Position numbers and translations under genes: made by a program
Shown here: positions 1 through 6,614 of the stretch, piece after piece
How the letters are laid out: each line of letters opens with the position of its first letter
How positions within the stretch are numbered: position 1 is the stretch's first letter
Notes under the pieces: generated by a model
Told to the model about the DNA's origin: nothing
Databases searched by the model: none
Seen by the model: only the letters and a program-made list of their open reading frames with translations
Source of the DNA: DAIOGN01 sp036745245
Lineage (GTDB): Bacteria > Zixibacteria > MSB-5A5 > JAUVRN01
DNA: 20,119 nucleotides
Direction of reading: 5' to 3'
NCBI GenBank assembly: GCA_036745245.1
Contig: DAIOGN010000054.1
Span: 1 to 20,119, forward strand

Positions 1-166
1 AGGCGGCCTGCCAGTTCCTACGGCGATGGCATTGTGCTTACCGTGGAAGCAAGCTGCTTTTGCCTACGGCGGCCGCTGCGGGGGAGGCGCGAGCGGAACA
101 AGCCTGTTGACAGGTTCCTCTCAAAATCCTATCATACAAGGTCTCTCGATCGCTGTGTCCATTCGT

Positions 167-194
167 CAGAATCTGCTGTATCGGTGAATTGACG
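167..194 (-). repeat. Orphan copy of the RRM-leader core
   Basis: This 28-base stretch matches 19260-19287, in the leader of the second RRM gene, at 26 of 28 positions. It also resembles 18619-18646 in the leader of the first RRM gene. In leader sense it is on the minus strand, pointing to the left edge. I see no RRM reading frame in the 160 bases downstream of it, and the conserved GCGCA/TGCGC hairpin is missing. The rest of 1-237 shows no gene that I can support. Confidence 0.6.
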
Positions 195-237
195 ACGGTT
201 GTTTCCGGTCGCTCCACCATAAGCAAGGAGACCTCAC

Positions 238-1212
238 ATGTCGCGATCCCTCAGCGGCAAATTGACGCTGAAGTGCGGCCTGGCCATTCTGGTTCAGGCG
301 TTGCCCTTCGCTATCTCAGATGCCACGCCCCGTGACACGGGTAATTCCGCCTCTGGATTTTGGGCCGCCGGCGACGGCTCGTTTGCTCCCACCGTGGACC
401 ACGAAGCGGGGAGTACGCCCACGTCGGTTTTAGCTGTCGATATGGACGCCAGCGAAAGCATCGATCCGGTCGTGGGCAATCGTGGTTCCAACAGTGTATC
501 GATTCTCAGAAACATTAGTTCCATCGGCAGCGCTGGCGATGTGAACTGTGATGACGCAATTGACCTTTTGGATTTGGTCTTGCTCGGGAATCACCTCGAC
601 GGCCTGACCGCCTTAGTCGGCACTTGCAATGACAACCCGGGTGACGTCAATCTCGACAGCCTCGTGAACGAGGCGGATTATACCTATCTCCTCGATCTGA
701 TCTCTACCATTCCCACATCCATCAGTCTTCAGAGTGACCCCGGTGACTACGTCGGCCAGGGCGGCGTGTACCTCTACACTCAGGCCAACACTCTCATCAC
801 CGTTACTGCGAGCGGAGGGTATCTCGGCCTCAGCCTATCCGGAGACGCATGGTGGTACGGTGATTTCCAGGTGCCCGATAGCCTCAGTCAACTCGCGCCC
901 GGCACGTACTCCAACCTGACGCGGTTTCCCTTTCATGACCCCGCCGCGGGTGGTCTCTCCTGGTATGGGGAAGGGCGCGGATGTAACACGCTCACCGGAT
1001 CGTTCGTCATCGATCGCGTTGTCTACTGCAATGGACAACTCTCGCTCATTGATCTGCATTTCGAGCAGCATTGCGAGGGCAGTGCCCCCGCCCTGCGGGG
1101 CACGATCCACTGGGATATCAATGATCCCGCCACACCGCCCGGACCTGTCGTTCCCATTCCCCCCGGACACTGGCAGCCTGCACCCGGTTCGGCTCCGGCA
1201 TTGGGCAAATAG
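238..1212 (+). CDS. Secreted protein with eroded FG-GAP repeat, dockerin-like domain and conserved C-terminal domain
   Basis: The 324-aa product starts at ATG with an AAGGAG ribosome site about 8 bases upstream and has a signal-peptide-like N-terminus. Residues about 44-92 look like one FG-GAP/VCBS unit ending in GNRGSNSVSILRN, but the expected DxDxDG calcium loop reads MDASESID, so it is probably non-functional. Residues about 100-155 hold two dockerin type I-like calcium repeats (GDVNCDDAIDLLD and GDVNLDSLVNEAD), which in cellulosome-like systems bind cohesins. Residues about 160-300 form a domain ending in a HFEQHCEGSAPALRGTIHW motif that I recall as recurrent in secreted hypothetical proteins, without a named function. 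No cohesin or protease partner is in the window. Export and calcium binding are inferred; the function is unknown. Confidence 0.85.
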   Translation: MSRSLSGKLTLKCGLAILVQALPFAISDATPRDTGNSASGFWAAGDGSFAPTVDHEAGSTPTSVLAVDMDASESIDPVVGNRGSNSVSILRNISSIGSAGDVNCDDAIDLLDLVLLGNHLDGLTALVGTCNDNPGDVNLDSLVNEADYTYLLDLISTIPTSISLQSDPGDYVGQGGVYLYTQANTLITVTASGGYLGLSLSGDAWWYGDFQVPDSLSQLAPGTYSNLTRFPFHDPAAGGLSWYGEGRGCNTLTGSFVIDRVVYCNGQLSLIDLHFEQHCEGSAPALRGTIHWDINDPATPPGPVVPIPPGHWQPAPGSAPALGK

Positions 1213-1238
1213 TCGTATCTCGAGTGCGAGTCCGCTCG

Positions 1239-1482
1239 ATGCTTCGGCGGCTGATGGAGAAGCACGGGCTGGCCGAGGAGCTGTTCGAGCGCTACGTGGC
1301 ACGGGAGTTTGACCTTTACCAGGACCTGGTAGTGAAGTACTCCGATTGGCCCACCTAAGCAATGGGTTACGCCTTGGGTCGTGCATGTGCGGGCGCGGCT
1401 GCTCAGGCGGATCCTGGAGTACAACGAGGATGACTGCCGGGCGATGGAGCATATCGTGGTGTGGTTTAAGGGGCGGGCGTAG
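1239..1482 (+). pseudogene. Decayed RecB-like (RNase_H_2/TM0106-type) nuclease remnant
   Basis: Two adjacent frames encode pieces that fit the C-terminal half of TM0106-family RecB-like nucleases. The first, from 1239, contains a RLMEKHGLAEELFER stretch followed by a VDLYP-like segment and SDWPT, and stops at 1356-1358. The second, open from about 1336 and ending at 1482, carries ILEYNEDDCRAMEHIVVW, the typical final helix with the catalytic-type YNxxDC motif. The central SIKxLAKYLGF-like part expected between them is missing, so a deletion plus frame change is likely. It begins only 27 bases after the preceding gene. The family call rests on remembered motifs. Confidence 0.5.
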
Positions 1483-1710
1483 GGCGGCAGGAGGAGTCTT
1501 AGAAACCAGGATTCGTATAGGCCGAGAGCGATTCGGATCTTTGGTGCTAGCCGCCCGATAGCGCAGTTACGCGGAAGCCAGCCGCAAAATCGTCACGACA
1601 GGCGCTTCCTTCGATGTGATGGCGATGCAATTTCGATTCGCGTAGCTTAATTCCGTGACGGATGCGAGAGATCAACCGAGACACCGGACGATCCGGCCAT
1701 GCCAGATGTG
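1483..1710. other. Intergenic stretch with no recognised content
   Basis: Between the nuclease remnant and the duplicated promoter module I see no reading frame with family features, no strong hairpin with a T-tract, and no repeat shared with the rest of the window. It may be further decayed sequence. Confidence 0.5.
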
Positions 1711-1738
1711 TTGACTTTTCGAAAGTTCATTCAATACT
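1711..1738 (+). promoter_or_regulatory. Sigma-70-like promoter, copy 1 of duplicated module
   Basis: TTGACT at 1711-1716 and AATACT at 1733-1738 are 16 bases apart. The same TTGACTTTT start and the same 16-base spacing recur at 5441-5468, and similarity between the two loci begins at the -35 box. Transcription should start near 1745, just before the first hairpin. Confidence 0.5.
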
Positions 1739-1744
1739 GTTAAG

Positions 1745-1811
1745 CATCCTCACCGGCTGGGCGCTTTTAGCCCGCCGGCCCCCTGCGGGTTGCGACCTGG
1801 AGGTTTGTTTT
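1745..1811 (+). ncRNA. Candidate small RNA or attenuator leader, copy 1
   Basis: Hairpin A pairs CCGGC (bulged T) GGGC at 1753-1762 with GCCC GCCGG at 1770-1778 around a GCTTTTA loop. Hairpin B at 1782-1803 pairs across a TGCG loop with one G-G mismatch and runs into TTTGTTTT at 1804-1811, so it resembles an intrinsic terminator. The element shares about 60 nearly identical bases with 5475-5542. The next gene starts 76 bases downstream with its own ribosome site. The unit could be a free RNA of about 67 nt, or a leader that stops transcription before the ORF6N gene. I do not recognise it as a known RNA family. Confidence 0.45.
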
Positions 1812-1886
1812 GATTCGCTCCCCAAGGTTCAATAACCGAACAGCCTTCCTCGTTGATGGGTTCAATGTCTACCACTAGGAGCCGAC

Positions 1887-2381
1887 GTGGAACATCTGAT
1901 CCTTGAAGTTCGCGACATCAGGGTCATGCTCGATCGCGACCTTGCCGCGCTGTATGGCGTTGAAACACGTGCCCTCAACCAAGCGGTCCAGCGCAATCTC
2001 GATCACTTTCCTCCCGATTTCTCGTTTCTCCTTACACGGCAAGAGGTTATGAGGATATCACAGATTGTGATTTCCTCGGAAGTCAAGTATGCCCAACGAG
2101 TTAGAGCGTTCACGGAGCAGGGCATTGCGATGCTCTCGAGTGTCCTCCGAAGCCCGAGGGCGACCGCTGTGAACATAGAGATCATGCGCACCTTTGTGCG
2201 GATGTGGAGGTTGGAAATCGTTCACTCCGAATTGGCAAAGCAACTCGAGGCTCTCAGGCAGCACATCGGAACTCACGACCTTCAAATCGAAGCGATCTTC
2301 GAAGCCATCCAGCAATTGCTTGCTCCGGCCTCGTCGCCTCGGCGCCAGATCGGCTTCACGGCGCCACAGGAACCCACTTAG
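1887..2381 (+). CDS. ORF6N (KilA-N-type) DNA-binding domain protein
   Basis: The 164-aa protein starts at GTG with AGGAG at 1877-1881, five bases upstream. Residues about 1-90 match the ORF6N domain: RDIRVMLDRDLAALYGVETRALNQAVQRN, then HFPPDFSFLLT and the conserved AFTEQGIAMLSSVL. The tail to about residue 150 looks helical and may be a coiled coil. ORF6N proteins are phage or accessory proteins thought to bind DNA, often in anti-repressor-like or defence contexts; no precise activity is known. Many relatives begin a few residues earlier, but no better start with a ribosome site is present. It lies downstream of the promoter/hairpin module at 1711-1811, which may control it. Confidence 0.85.
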   Translation: MEHLILEVRDIRVMLDRDLAALYGVETRALNQAVQRNLDHFPPDFSFLLTRQEVMRISQIVISSEVKYAQRVRAFTEQGIAMLSSVLRSPRATAVNIEIMRTFVRMWRLEIVHSELAKQLEALRQHIGTHDLQIEAIFEAIQQLLAPASSPRRQIGFTAPQEPT

Positions 2382-2496
2382 CCTTGTGCATTGCACTGGG
2401 CGCATCAAGCCACTAAGTTTCAAGGCACCATCAAGGTGACGGGCGGCCCGGGGCGCTGGCCAGGCGGGTACGGGAACGGGGAGGAGGCCCAGGAAC

Positions 2497-4155
2497 ATCG
2501 CTGACCTGCTCGCTAGCAATTCACTGCTGCTGCTCTTTGTAGTCATAGGGGTCGGCTACCTGGTGGGCAGCCTGCGCGCGTTTGGCTTTAGCCTGGGGGT
2601 GGCGGCCGTGCTCTTTGCGGGGATGGCCTTTGGGGCAGCTGATCCGCGCCTTGTACTTCCTGAGTTCATCTACGTCATCGGTCTGGTGCTGTTTGTCTAC
2701 CCCATCGGCTTGCAAGCGGGCCCCGGGTTCTTTGCCTCGTTTCGCAAACGGGGTCTTCGCATGAGTGCGCTGGCGATTGTGGTACTCGTGGGCGGCGCGG
2801 CACTGGTTTTCTTGCTCTCGGGCCTCCTGAATCTGTCGGCCCCTGCAGCCGCCGGTTTGTTTTGCGGGGCGCTGACCAACACCCCTGCCCTGGCCGCCAC
2901 CATCGAGTTGGTCTCATCCTTGTCTGCCCAACTCAAGCCGGATGAAGCAATCCTCTTCACAAGCGCTCCCGTGGTGGCCTATGGCCTGACCTACCCGTTT
3001 GGAGTCTTCGGCGTCATCTTCTGGTTTCACCTGTTCACTCGGATCTTCAAGATCGACTTCGCCAAGGAAGAGTCCAACCGGGCGAGCCAGTCCCAAGCGG
3101 AAGCGATTCTGAGCAAGACCTATCGCATTACCAATCCGGCTTTGAGCGGCCAATCCGTCGAGCAGGTATTGAATTCCTTTGGCCCAACCCGATTCGCGCT
3201 CAGTCGGATCAAGAAGGGGGAGACCGTCGAAGTCGTCGGCCCCAACACCGTCCTTAATTCCGGCGATCTCATCGTGGCTGTCGGCACAGGCCGATCGCAG
3301 GAAATGGCACGGATTCTCTTCGGCGAAGAGGCCATAGAGCACATCGATGAGCGCCACCATGACATGAGCTACCGGCGAATCTTCGTGTCCAGCAAAGCGA
3401 TCATCGGCAAGACGATTGCTGAAATACGGGATGAACATCCGTTTCGCGGGGCGATTACCCGCTTGGGCCGCGGCGATGTAGAGTTCGTTCCCGGGCCGGA
3501 CACCACCCTCGAACGCGGAGATCGCATACTCGTGGTGTCCCGCCGCGATCAGGCCGATGAAATCGCGGCCATGTTCGGCGACTCGATCAAGTCCATTTCC
3601 GAGGCGGACTTCCTGTCGCTTTCGCTGGGAATTGTGCTCGGCGTTCTGGTCGGTATGATTCCGATCCCGCTTGGCGGGGGCATGACGTTCAAGCTCGGCT
3701 TTGCCGGCGGCCCGCTTGTGGTTGGACTCATTCTGGGTCGGCTGGAGAAGACCGGCCCGATCATCTGGGGCATGCCGTTCAATGCCAATCTGGCACTCCG
3801 GCAGATCGGCCTGGTCTTCTTTCTGGCGGCGATTGGCACTCGTGCCGGTACAGGATTCGGCGCGACCTTCGAATCGGGCGGTCTGGCGATCCTCCTGGCC
3901 GGAGCGTTGCTGACGACCGGAGTGACATGTGCCGCGATTCTGCTGGGATATCGGTACCTGAAACTGCCGTTCGCGGCGGTGATGGGAATGACTTCGGGGA
4001 TACACACGCAACCGGCCTGCCTTGCCTACGCCAATGAGCGGGCCAACAATGAAATGCCCAATACCTGGTACGCGACCGTCTACCCGGCGTCGATGATTGC
4101 CAAGATCCTTCTGGCTCAGATCATCGTTTCGATCCTGCTGACCCTGGTCCACTAG
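2497..4155 (+). CDS. AspT/YidE/YbjL-family transporter with two TrkA-C domains
   Basis: An integral membrane permease of 552 aa if it starts at ATC 2497. It has the full layout of the aspartate:alanine exchanger family: an N-terminal membrane half with GALTNTPALAATIE near residue 125, two TrkA-C (RCK_C) cytosolic domains at about 211-285 and 290-365, and a second membrane half with GIHTQPACLAYANE near residue 501. The first standard in-frame start, GTG 2563, would remove most of the first membrane helix (DLLASNSLLLLFVVIGVGY). Upstream of it no ATG, GTG or TTG occurs before the stop at 2437. ATC 2497 follows GAGGAGG at 2481-2487 with a 9-base gap, so it is the best start. The family exchanges amino or organic acids; the substrate here is unknown. 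No operon partner is evident. Confidence 0.9.
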   Translation: MADLLASNSLLLLFVVIGVGYLVGSLRAFGFSLGVAAVLFAGMAFGAADPRLVLPEFIYVIGLVLFVYPIGLQAGPGFFASFRKRGLRMSALAIVVLVGGAALVFLLSGLLNLSAPAAAGLFCGALTNTPALAATIELVSSLSAQLKPDEAILFTSAPVVAYGLTYPFGVFGVIFWFHLFTRIFKIDFAKEESNRASQSQAEAILSKTYRITNPALSGQSVEQVLNSFGPTRFALSRIKKGETVEVVGPNTVLNSGDLIVAVGTGRSQEMARILFGEEAIEHIDERHHDMSYRRIFVSSKAIIGKTIAEIRDEHPFRGAITRLGRGDVEFVPGPDTTLERGDRILVVSRRDQADEIAAMFGDSIKSISEADFLSLSLGIVLGVLVGMIPIPLGGGMTFKLGFAGGPLVVGLILGRLEKTGPIIWGMPFNANLALRQIGLVFFLAAIGTRAGTGFGATFESGGLAILLAGALLTTGVTCAAILLGYRYLKLPFAAVMGMTSGIHTQPACLAYANERANNEMPNTWYATVYPASMIAKILLAQIIVSILLTLVH

Positions 4156-4295
4156 CCCGGATTGGGCAGGAGCCTGCTGACCAGTTGCTCTTTGGGCGGT
4201 GTGACTCCTGACATGTCAGATGTGATGGGAATTCGGGGGTGAGGTGCGTATTCTCATGATACGACAAGTGAAATACCCTTTTGGGCACTAAAACT

Positions 4296-5444
4296 ATGGT
4301 GAGCAACAGGAAGAAGCCGCAGGTGAACCGATCATCGAGCACGGGCGGTCGCGTTTCACGCGGACGCACTCATCCAGACGGGGCCTCGTTCCCAGCGGCG
4401 CCACTCCGCACGGAGCTGCCGCAGGGGTACGCGAAGACACTTGGGGAGATCAAGCGGCGCATTCAGGAAGAGCGACTGCGGGTGGTCCTGGCTGCCAACT
4501 CAGCCATGGTCCTGCTTTACTGGGACATCGGCCGGACGATTCTCGATCGGCAGAAAAGCGAAGGCTGGGGCGCCAAGGTAATTGACCGGCTGGCATCCGA
4601 CCTGCGCACATCGTTTCCCGAAATGAAAGGGTTTTCGCCCCGTAGCCTCATGTATATGAGGGCCTTCGCGGAGGCGTGGCCCGACCGTCTAATTGTGCAA
4701 GAGGCGCTTGCACAAATCACCTGGTACCACAATGTCACGCTTATCGAAAAGCTGGACTCCGAAGCGGACCGACTCTGGTATGCTCGCCAGGTGATCCAGC
4801 ATGGCTGGTCGCGCAACATCCTCGCCTTGCAGATTGATGCCCGGGCGCACGAACGCCACGGCATGGCACTCACCAACTTTGAGGCTACATTGCCGCCGGC
4901 CGACTCCGACCTGGCGACGCAGGTATTCAAGGATCCGTACCTGTTCGACTTTCTCGGAACGGCCGACCCGCGCCGCGAGCGCGAGGTGGAACAGGCACTG
5001 ACGGATCACATTCAACGCTTCCTACTCGAATTAGGCAGCGGCTTTGCCTTCGTCGGCCGCCAGGTGCATTTTGAGTTTACAAGCCACGACTACTATCTCG
5101 ACCTGCTCTTCTACCATTTGAAGCTGCGCTGCTACGTGGTCATCGAGTTGAAAGCTGTGCCCTTCGATCCCGGATTCGCAGGCAAGTTGAACATGTACCT
5201 GTCGGCCGTTGACGATCTCCTGCGCCACCCCGACGACAAGCCAACTATCGGGCTACTGCTGTGCCGGGCGAAGGACAGGTTCATCGTGGAGTACGCCTTG
5301 CGCGACTTGCGTAAGCCCATTGGCGTTGCAGGTTGGGAGACCACCCTGGTGGAGCAGCTGCCGAAGGAGCTGAGAGGCAGTCTGCCGACCGTGGAAGAGA
5401 TCGAGGCAGAGCTGGCGCCAAAGCGAGGTGGTGGCGGCGATTGA
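4296..5444 (+). CDS. YhcG-type PDDEXK nuclease domain protein (DUF1016)
   Basis: The protein has 382 aa from ATG 4296; TTG 4281 is an in-frame alternative, and neither has a strong ribosome site. The N-terminal DUF1016 helical domain runs from about residue 45 to 190 (YWDIGRTILDRQ, GFSPRSLMYMRAFAEAWP, ITWYHNVTLIEKL). The C-terminal PDDEXK nuclease domain has Asp269 in YYLDLLFYH and the E-x-K pair at Glu284 and Lys286 in VVIELKAVPF, so catalytic residues are intact. YhcG-type proteins are predicted DNA nucleases frequently found beside restriction or mobile genes; their biological role is not settled. Its stop codon overlaps the -35 box of the second duplicated module. The first 40 residues are basic and low in complexity and may not belong to the domain. 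Confidence 0.92.
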   Translation: MVSNRKKPQVNRSSSTGGRVSRGRTHPDGASFPAAPLRTELPQGYAKTLGEIKRRIQEERLRVVLAANSAMVLLYWDIGRTILDRQKSEGWGAKVIDRLASDLRTSFPEMKGFSPRSLMYMRAFAEAWPDRLIVQEALAQITWYHNVTLIEKLDSEADRLWYARQVIQHGWSRNILALQIDARAHERHGMALTNFEATLPPADSDLATQVFKDPYLFDFLGTADPRREREVEQALTDHIQRFLLELGSGFAFVGRQVHFEFTSHDYYLDLLFYHLKLRCYVVIELKAVPFDPGFAGKLNMYLSAVDDLLRHPDDKPTIGLLLCRAKDRFIVEYALRDLRKPIGVAGWETTLVEQLPKELRGSLPTVEEIEAELAPKRGGGGD

Positions 5445-5468
5445 CTTTTTCGCTCTTCGGGCCATAAT
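5441..5468 (+). promoter_or_regulatory. Sigma-70-like promoter, copy 2 of duplicated module
   Basis: TTGACT at 5441-5446 and CATAAT at 5463-5468 are 16 bases apart, as in the copy at 1711. The -35 box overlaps the stop codon (5442-5444) of the YhcG-type gene. Conservation between the two loci starts here although the upstream sequences differ. Confidence 0.5.
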
Positions 5469-5474
5469 TGATAA

Positions 5475-5542
5475 CTATCTCCACCGGCTGGGCTCTCTTG
5501 GCCCACCGGCCCCCTCCGGGTTGCGACCTGGAGGTTTTTGTT
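5475..5542 (+). ncRNA. Candidate small RNA or attenuator leader, copy 2
   Basis: This is the second copy of the two-hairpin element. Hairpin A pairs CCGG/GGGC at 5484-5493 with GCCC/CCGG at 5501-5509. Hairpin B is a perfect nine-pair stem including one G-T pair: CCTCCGGGT at 5513-5521 with ACCTGGAGG at 5526-5534, loop TGCG, followed by TTTTTGTT. The element ends only 17 bases before the Panacea gene, which has no ribosome site of its own apart from the GGAGG buried in the terminator stem. A dual role as terminator and translation control is therefore possible here. Confidence 0.45.
5513..5542 (+). terminator. Intrinsic terminator (hairpin B of copy 2)
   Basis: A nine-pair GC-rich stem with TGCG tetraloop is followed by TTTTTGTT. 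It would end transcripts of the YhcG-type gene and of the short RNA. The 3' arm contains GGAGG. Confidence 0.65.
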
Positions 5543-5559
5543 AAGCCTCACACTCGTTC

Positions 5560-6114
5560 ATGGCAGCCCATCACTTTCGGGAAGACAAGGCCACCCAGGC
5601 CGCCGCCCTGCTGCTCGGGCTCCGCGGCCAGGCTATGAGCTACCTCAAGTTGCTGAAACTCATGTACCTGGCCGACAGGGCAGCCCTGCTCCAATTGGGA
5701 AGTCCCATCACGTTTGACGATTACGTCTGTATGGATAATGGTCCTGTCCTCAGCCGGACCTACTCCGCAATCACGGTCGAGCCCGATCCTCAGCATCCCA
5801 GCTACTGGAGCGCGTATATCTCAGCTCCAAAAAACTACGAAGTCGAACTCCTTGGCAAGGTTGTGCCCAACGACCAGCTGTCGCCGGCCGAAGAGGACGT
5901 GCTGAGGACTGTGTTCACGCAGTATGGGCGACTGAGTCGGTGGGAATTGGTCGACGTCACTCACAGCTTACCCGAGTGGCGCGACCCGGAAGGTTCCACT
6001 CTTCCCATTGAGTATCGACACATCCTCCAGGCCGAAGGCTGGCCCGACGACGAAATCCGCGACTTGGTTGAAGCCATTGTGGCCGAAGCCTCGGCCCGCG
6101 AACTGCTCGGCTAG
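5560..6114 (+). CDS. Panacea (DUF4065/SocA-like) domain protein, antitoxin-like
   Basis: The 184-aa protein matches the Panacea fold: FREDKATQAAALLL, then YLKLLKLMYLADRAALLQ, then FDDYVCMDNGPVLSRTY. Panacea proteins are hypersensitive antitoxins that neutralise many unrelated toxins, and related SocA is a proteolytic adaptor-type antitoxin. The start is ATG 5560; an in-frame stop at 5542 excludes a longer form. No ordinary ribosome site is visible. The usual toxin partner should be adjacent: upstream is the YhcG-type nuclease, and downstream only a 33-codon frame follows at once. Either the toxin has been lost or the upstream nuclease plays that role, which is speculative. Confidence 0.88.
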   Translation: MAAHHFREDKATQAAALLLGLRGQAMSYLKLLKLMYLADRAALLQLGSPITFDDYVCMDNGPVLSRTYSAITVEPDPQHPSYWSAYISAPKNYEVELLGKVVPNDQLSPAEEDVLRTVFTQYGRLSRWELVDVTHSLPEWRDPEGSTLPIEYRHILQAEGWPDDEIRDLVEAIVAEASARELLG

Positions 6115-6216
6115 ATGCAGCTGATCGGTGCCGGCCGATCCCTACTGATCTATCCGGAACCCGACACCAACTACAGGCGCCATCCGGTTGAGTGCTTAAC
6201 CCAACTCAGCACCTGA
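6115..6216 (+). pseudogene. 33-codon frame abutting the Panacea gene, possible toxin remnant
   Basis: An ATG immediately follows the Panacea stop codon (TAGATG) and encodes 33 residues beginning MQLIGAGRSLLIYPEPD. The abutting start is typical of translationally coupled antitoxin-toxin pairs. The N-terminus loosely resembles partners I recall next to DUF4065 genes (a short strand then xLLIPxGP). It stops early and overlaps the 3' end of the opposing HEPN gene, so it may be a truncated remnant or chance. Confidence 0.25.
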
Positions 6217-6614
6217 GCTTCGAAGGCCGGTATTTCTCCAAGGAGCTCATCGGCCTCGAGTTCCGATACAACCCCTGCCATTTCGTAGCTCAGTTCGTTT
6301 CGCTTTTCCCGACATACATTGAAATACTCGGCCAGCTTCGCGAACTGCTTTGCGTCCGCAGCCTCGAGAGCGAGGAAGGTGTTGTAATGGGCGCCACCAT
6401 GTGCCCGTACCCGATATCCCGCCGCCCGAACAACCATGGTTGCCAGTGCACGTACCGCCTCGTACGAGTGGCCGAATCTACCGTCAACGGAAATGCCCTC
6501 AAGACGCGCGTCGGCCAGGCTTCGTTCCGCGACGGCTCGAAGCTGAGCCAGTTCTTCCTTGGTGCCTGGTCTTTTTTCGACCCGTCCCTGCTCCAGCAGT
6601 TCTTTCCAAGTCAT
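6171..6614 (-). CDS. HEPN domain protein, partner of nucleotidyltransferase
   Basis: This 147-aa, largely helical protein fits the HEPN family that pairs with MNT-type nucleotidyltransferases. It has SLADARLEGISVDGRFGHSYEAVRALATMVVRAAGYRVRAHGG-type helices (shown in full at residues about 32-76) and a C-terminal CREKRNELSYEMAG segment near residue 100. In toxin-type HEPN proteins an R-x4-6-H motif forms the RNase site. Here the segment reads RNELSYE, with Tyr where His would be expected, as in the subfamily I recall with this layout, so RNase activity is uncertain. The start ATG at 6612-6614 lies inside the end of the upstream nucleotidyltransferase gene, so the two are co-transcribed and overlap by 116 bases. 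Confidence 0.85.
   Translation of the reverse strand: MTWKELLEQGRVEKRPGTKEELAQLRAVAERSLADARLEGISVDGRFGHSYEAVRALATMVVRAAGYRVRAHGGAHYNTFLALEAADAKQFAKLAEYFNVCREKRNELSYEMAGVVSELEADELLGEIPAFEAQVLSWVKHSTGWRL

Noticed and set aside
99..120. Loose similarity to 4169-4191 (AGCCTG.TGAC..GTT)
   Set aside because: Only about three quarters identical over 22 bases with a gap; compatible with chance.
1739..1745. GTTAAGC resembling an integron attC core near the duplicated module, with another at 5541-5547
   Set aside because: The two copies sit at different places relative to the module, no matching RYYYAAC partner with attC spacing is present, and no integrase is in the window.
2914..4152. 412-codon open frame opposite the transporter gene
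   Set aside because: Antisense shadow without ribosome site or family motifs; the transporter frame is clearly coding.
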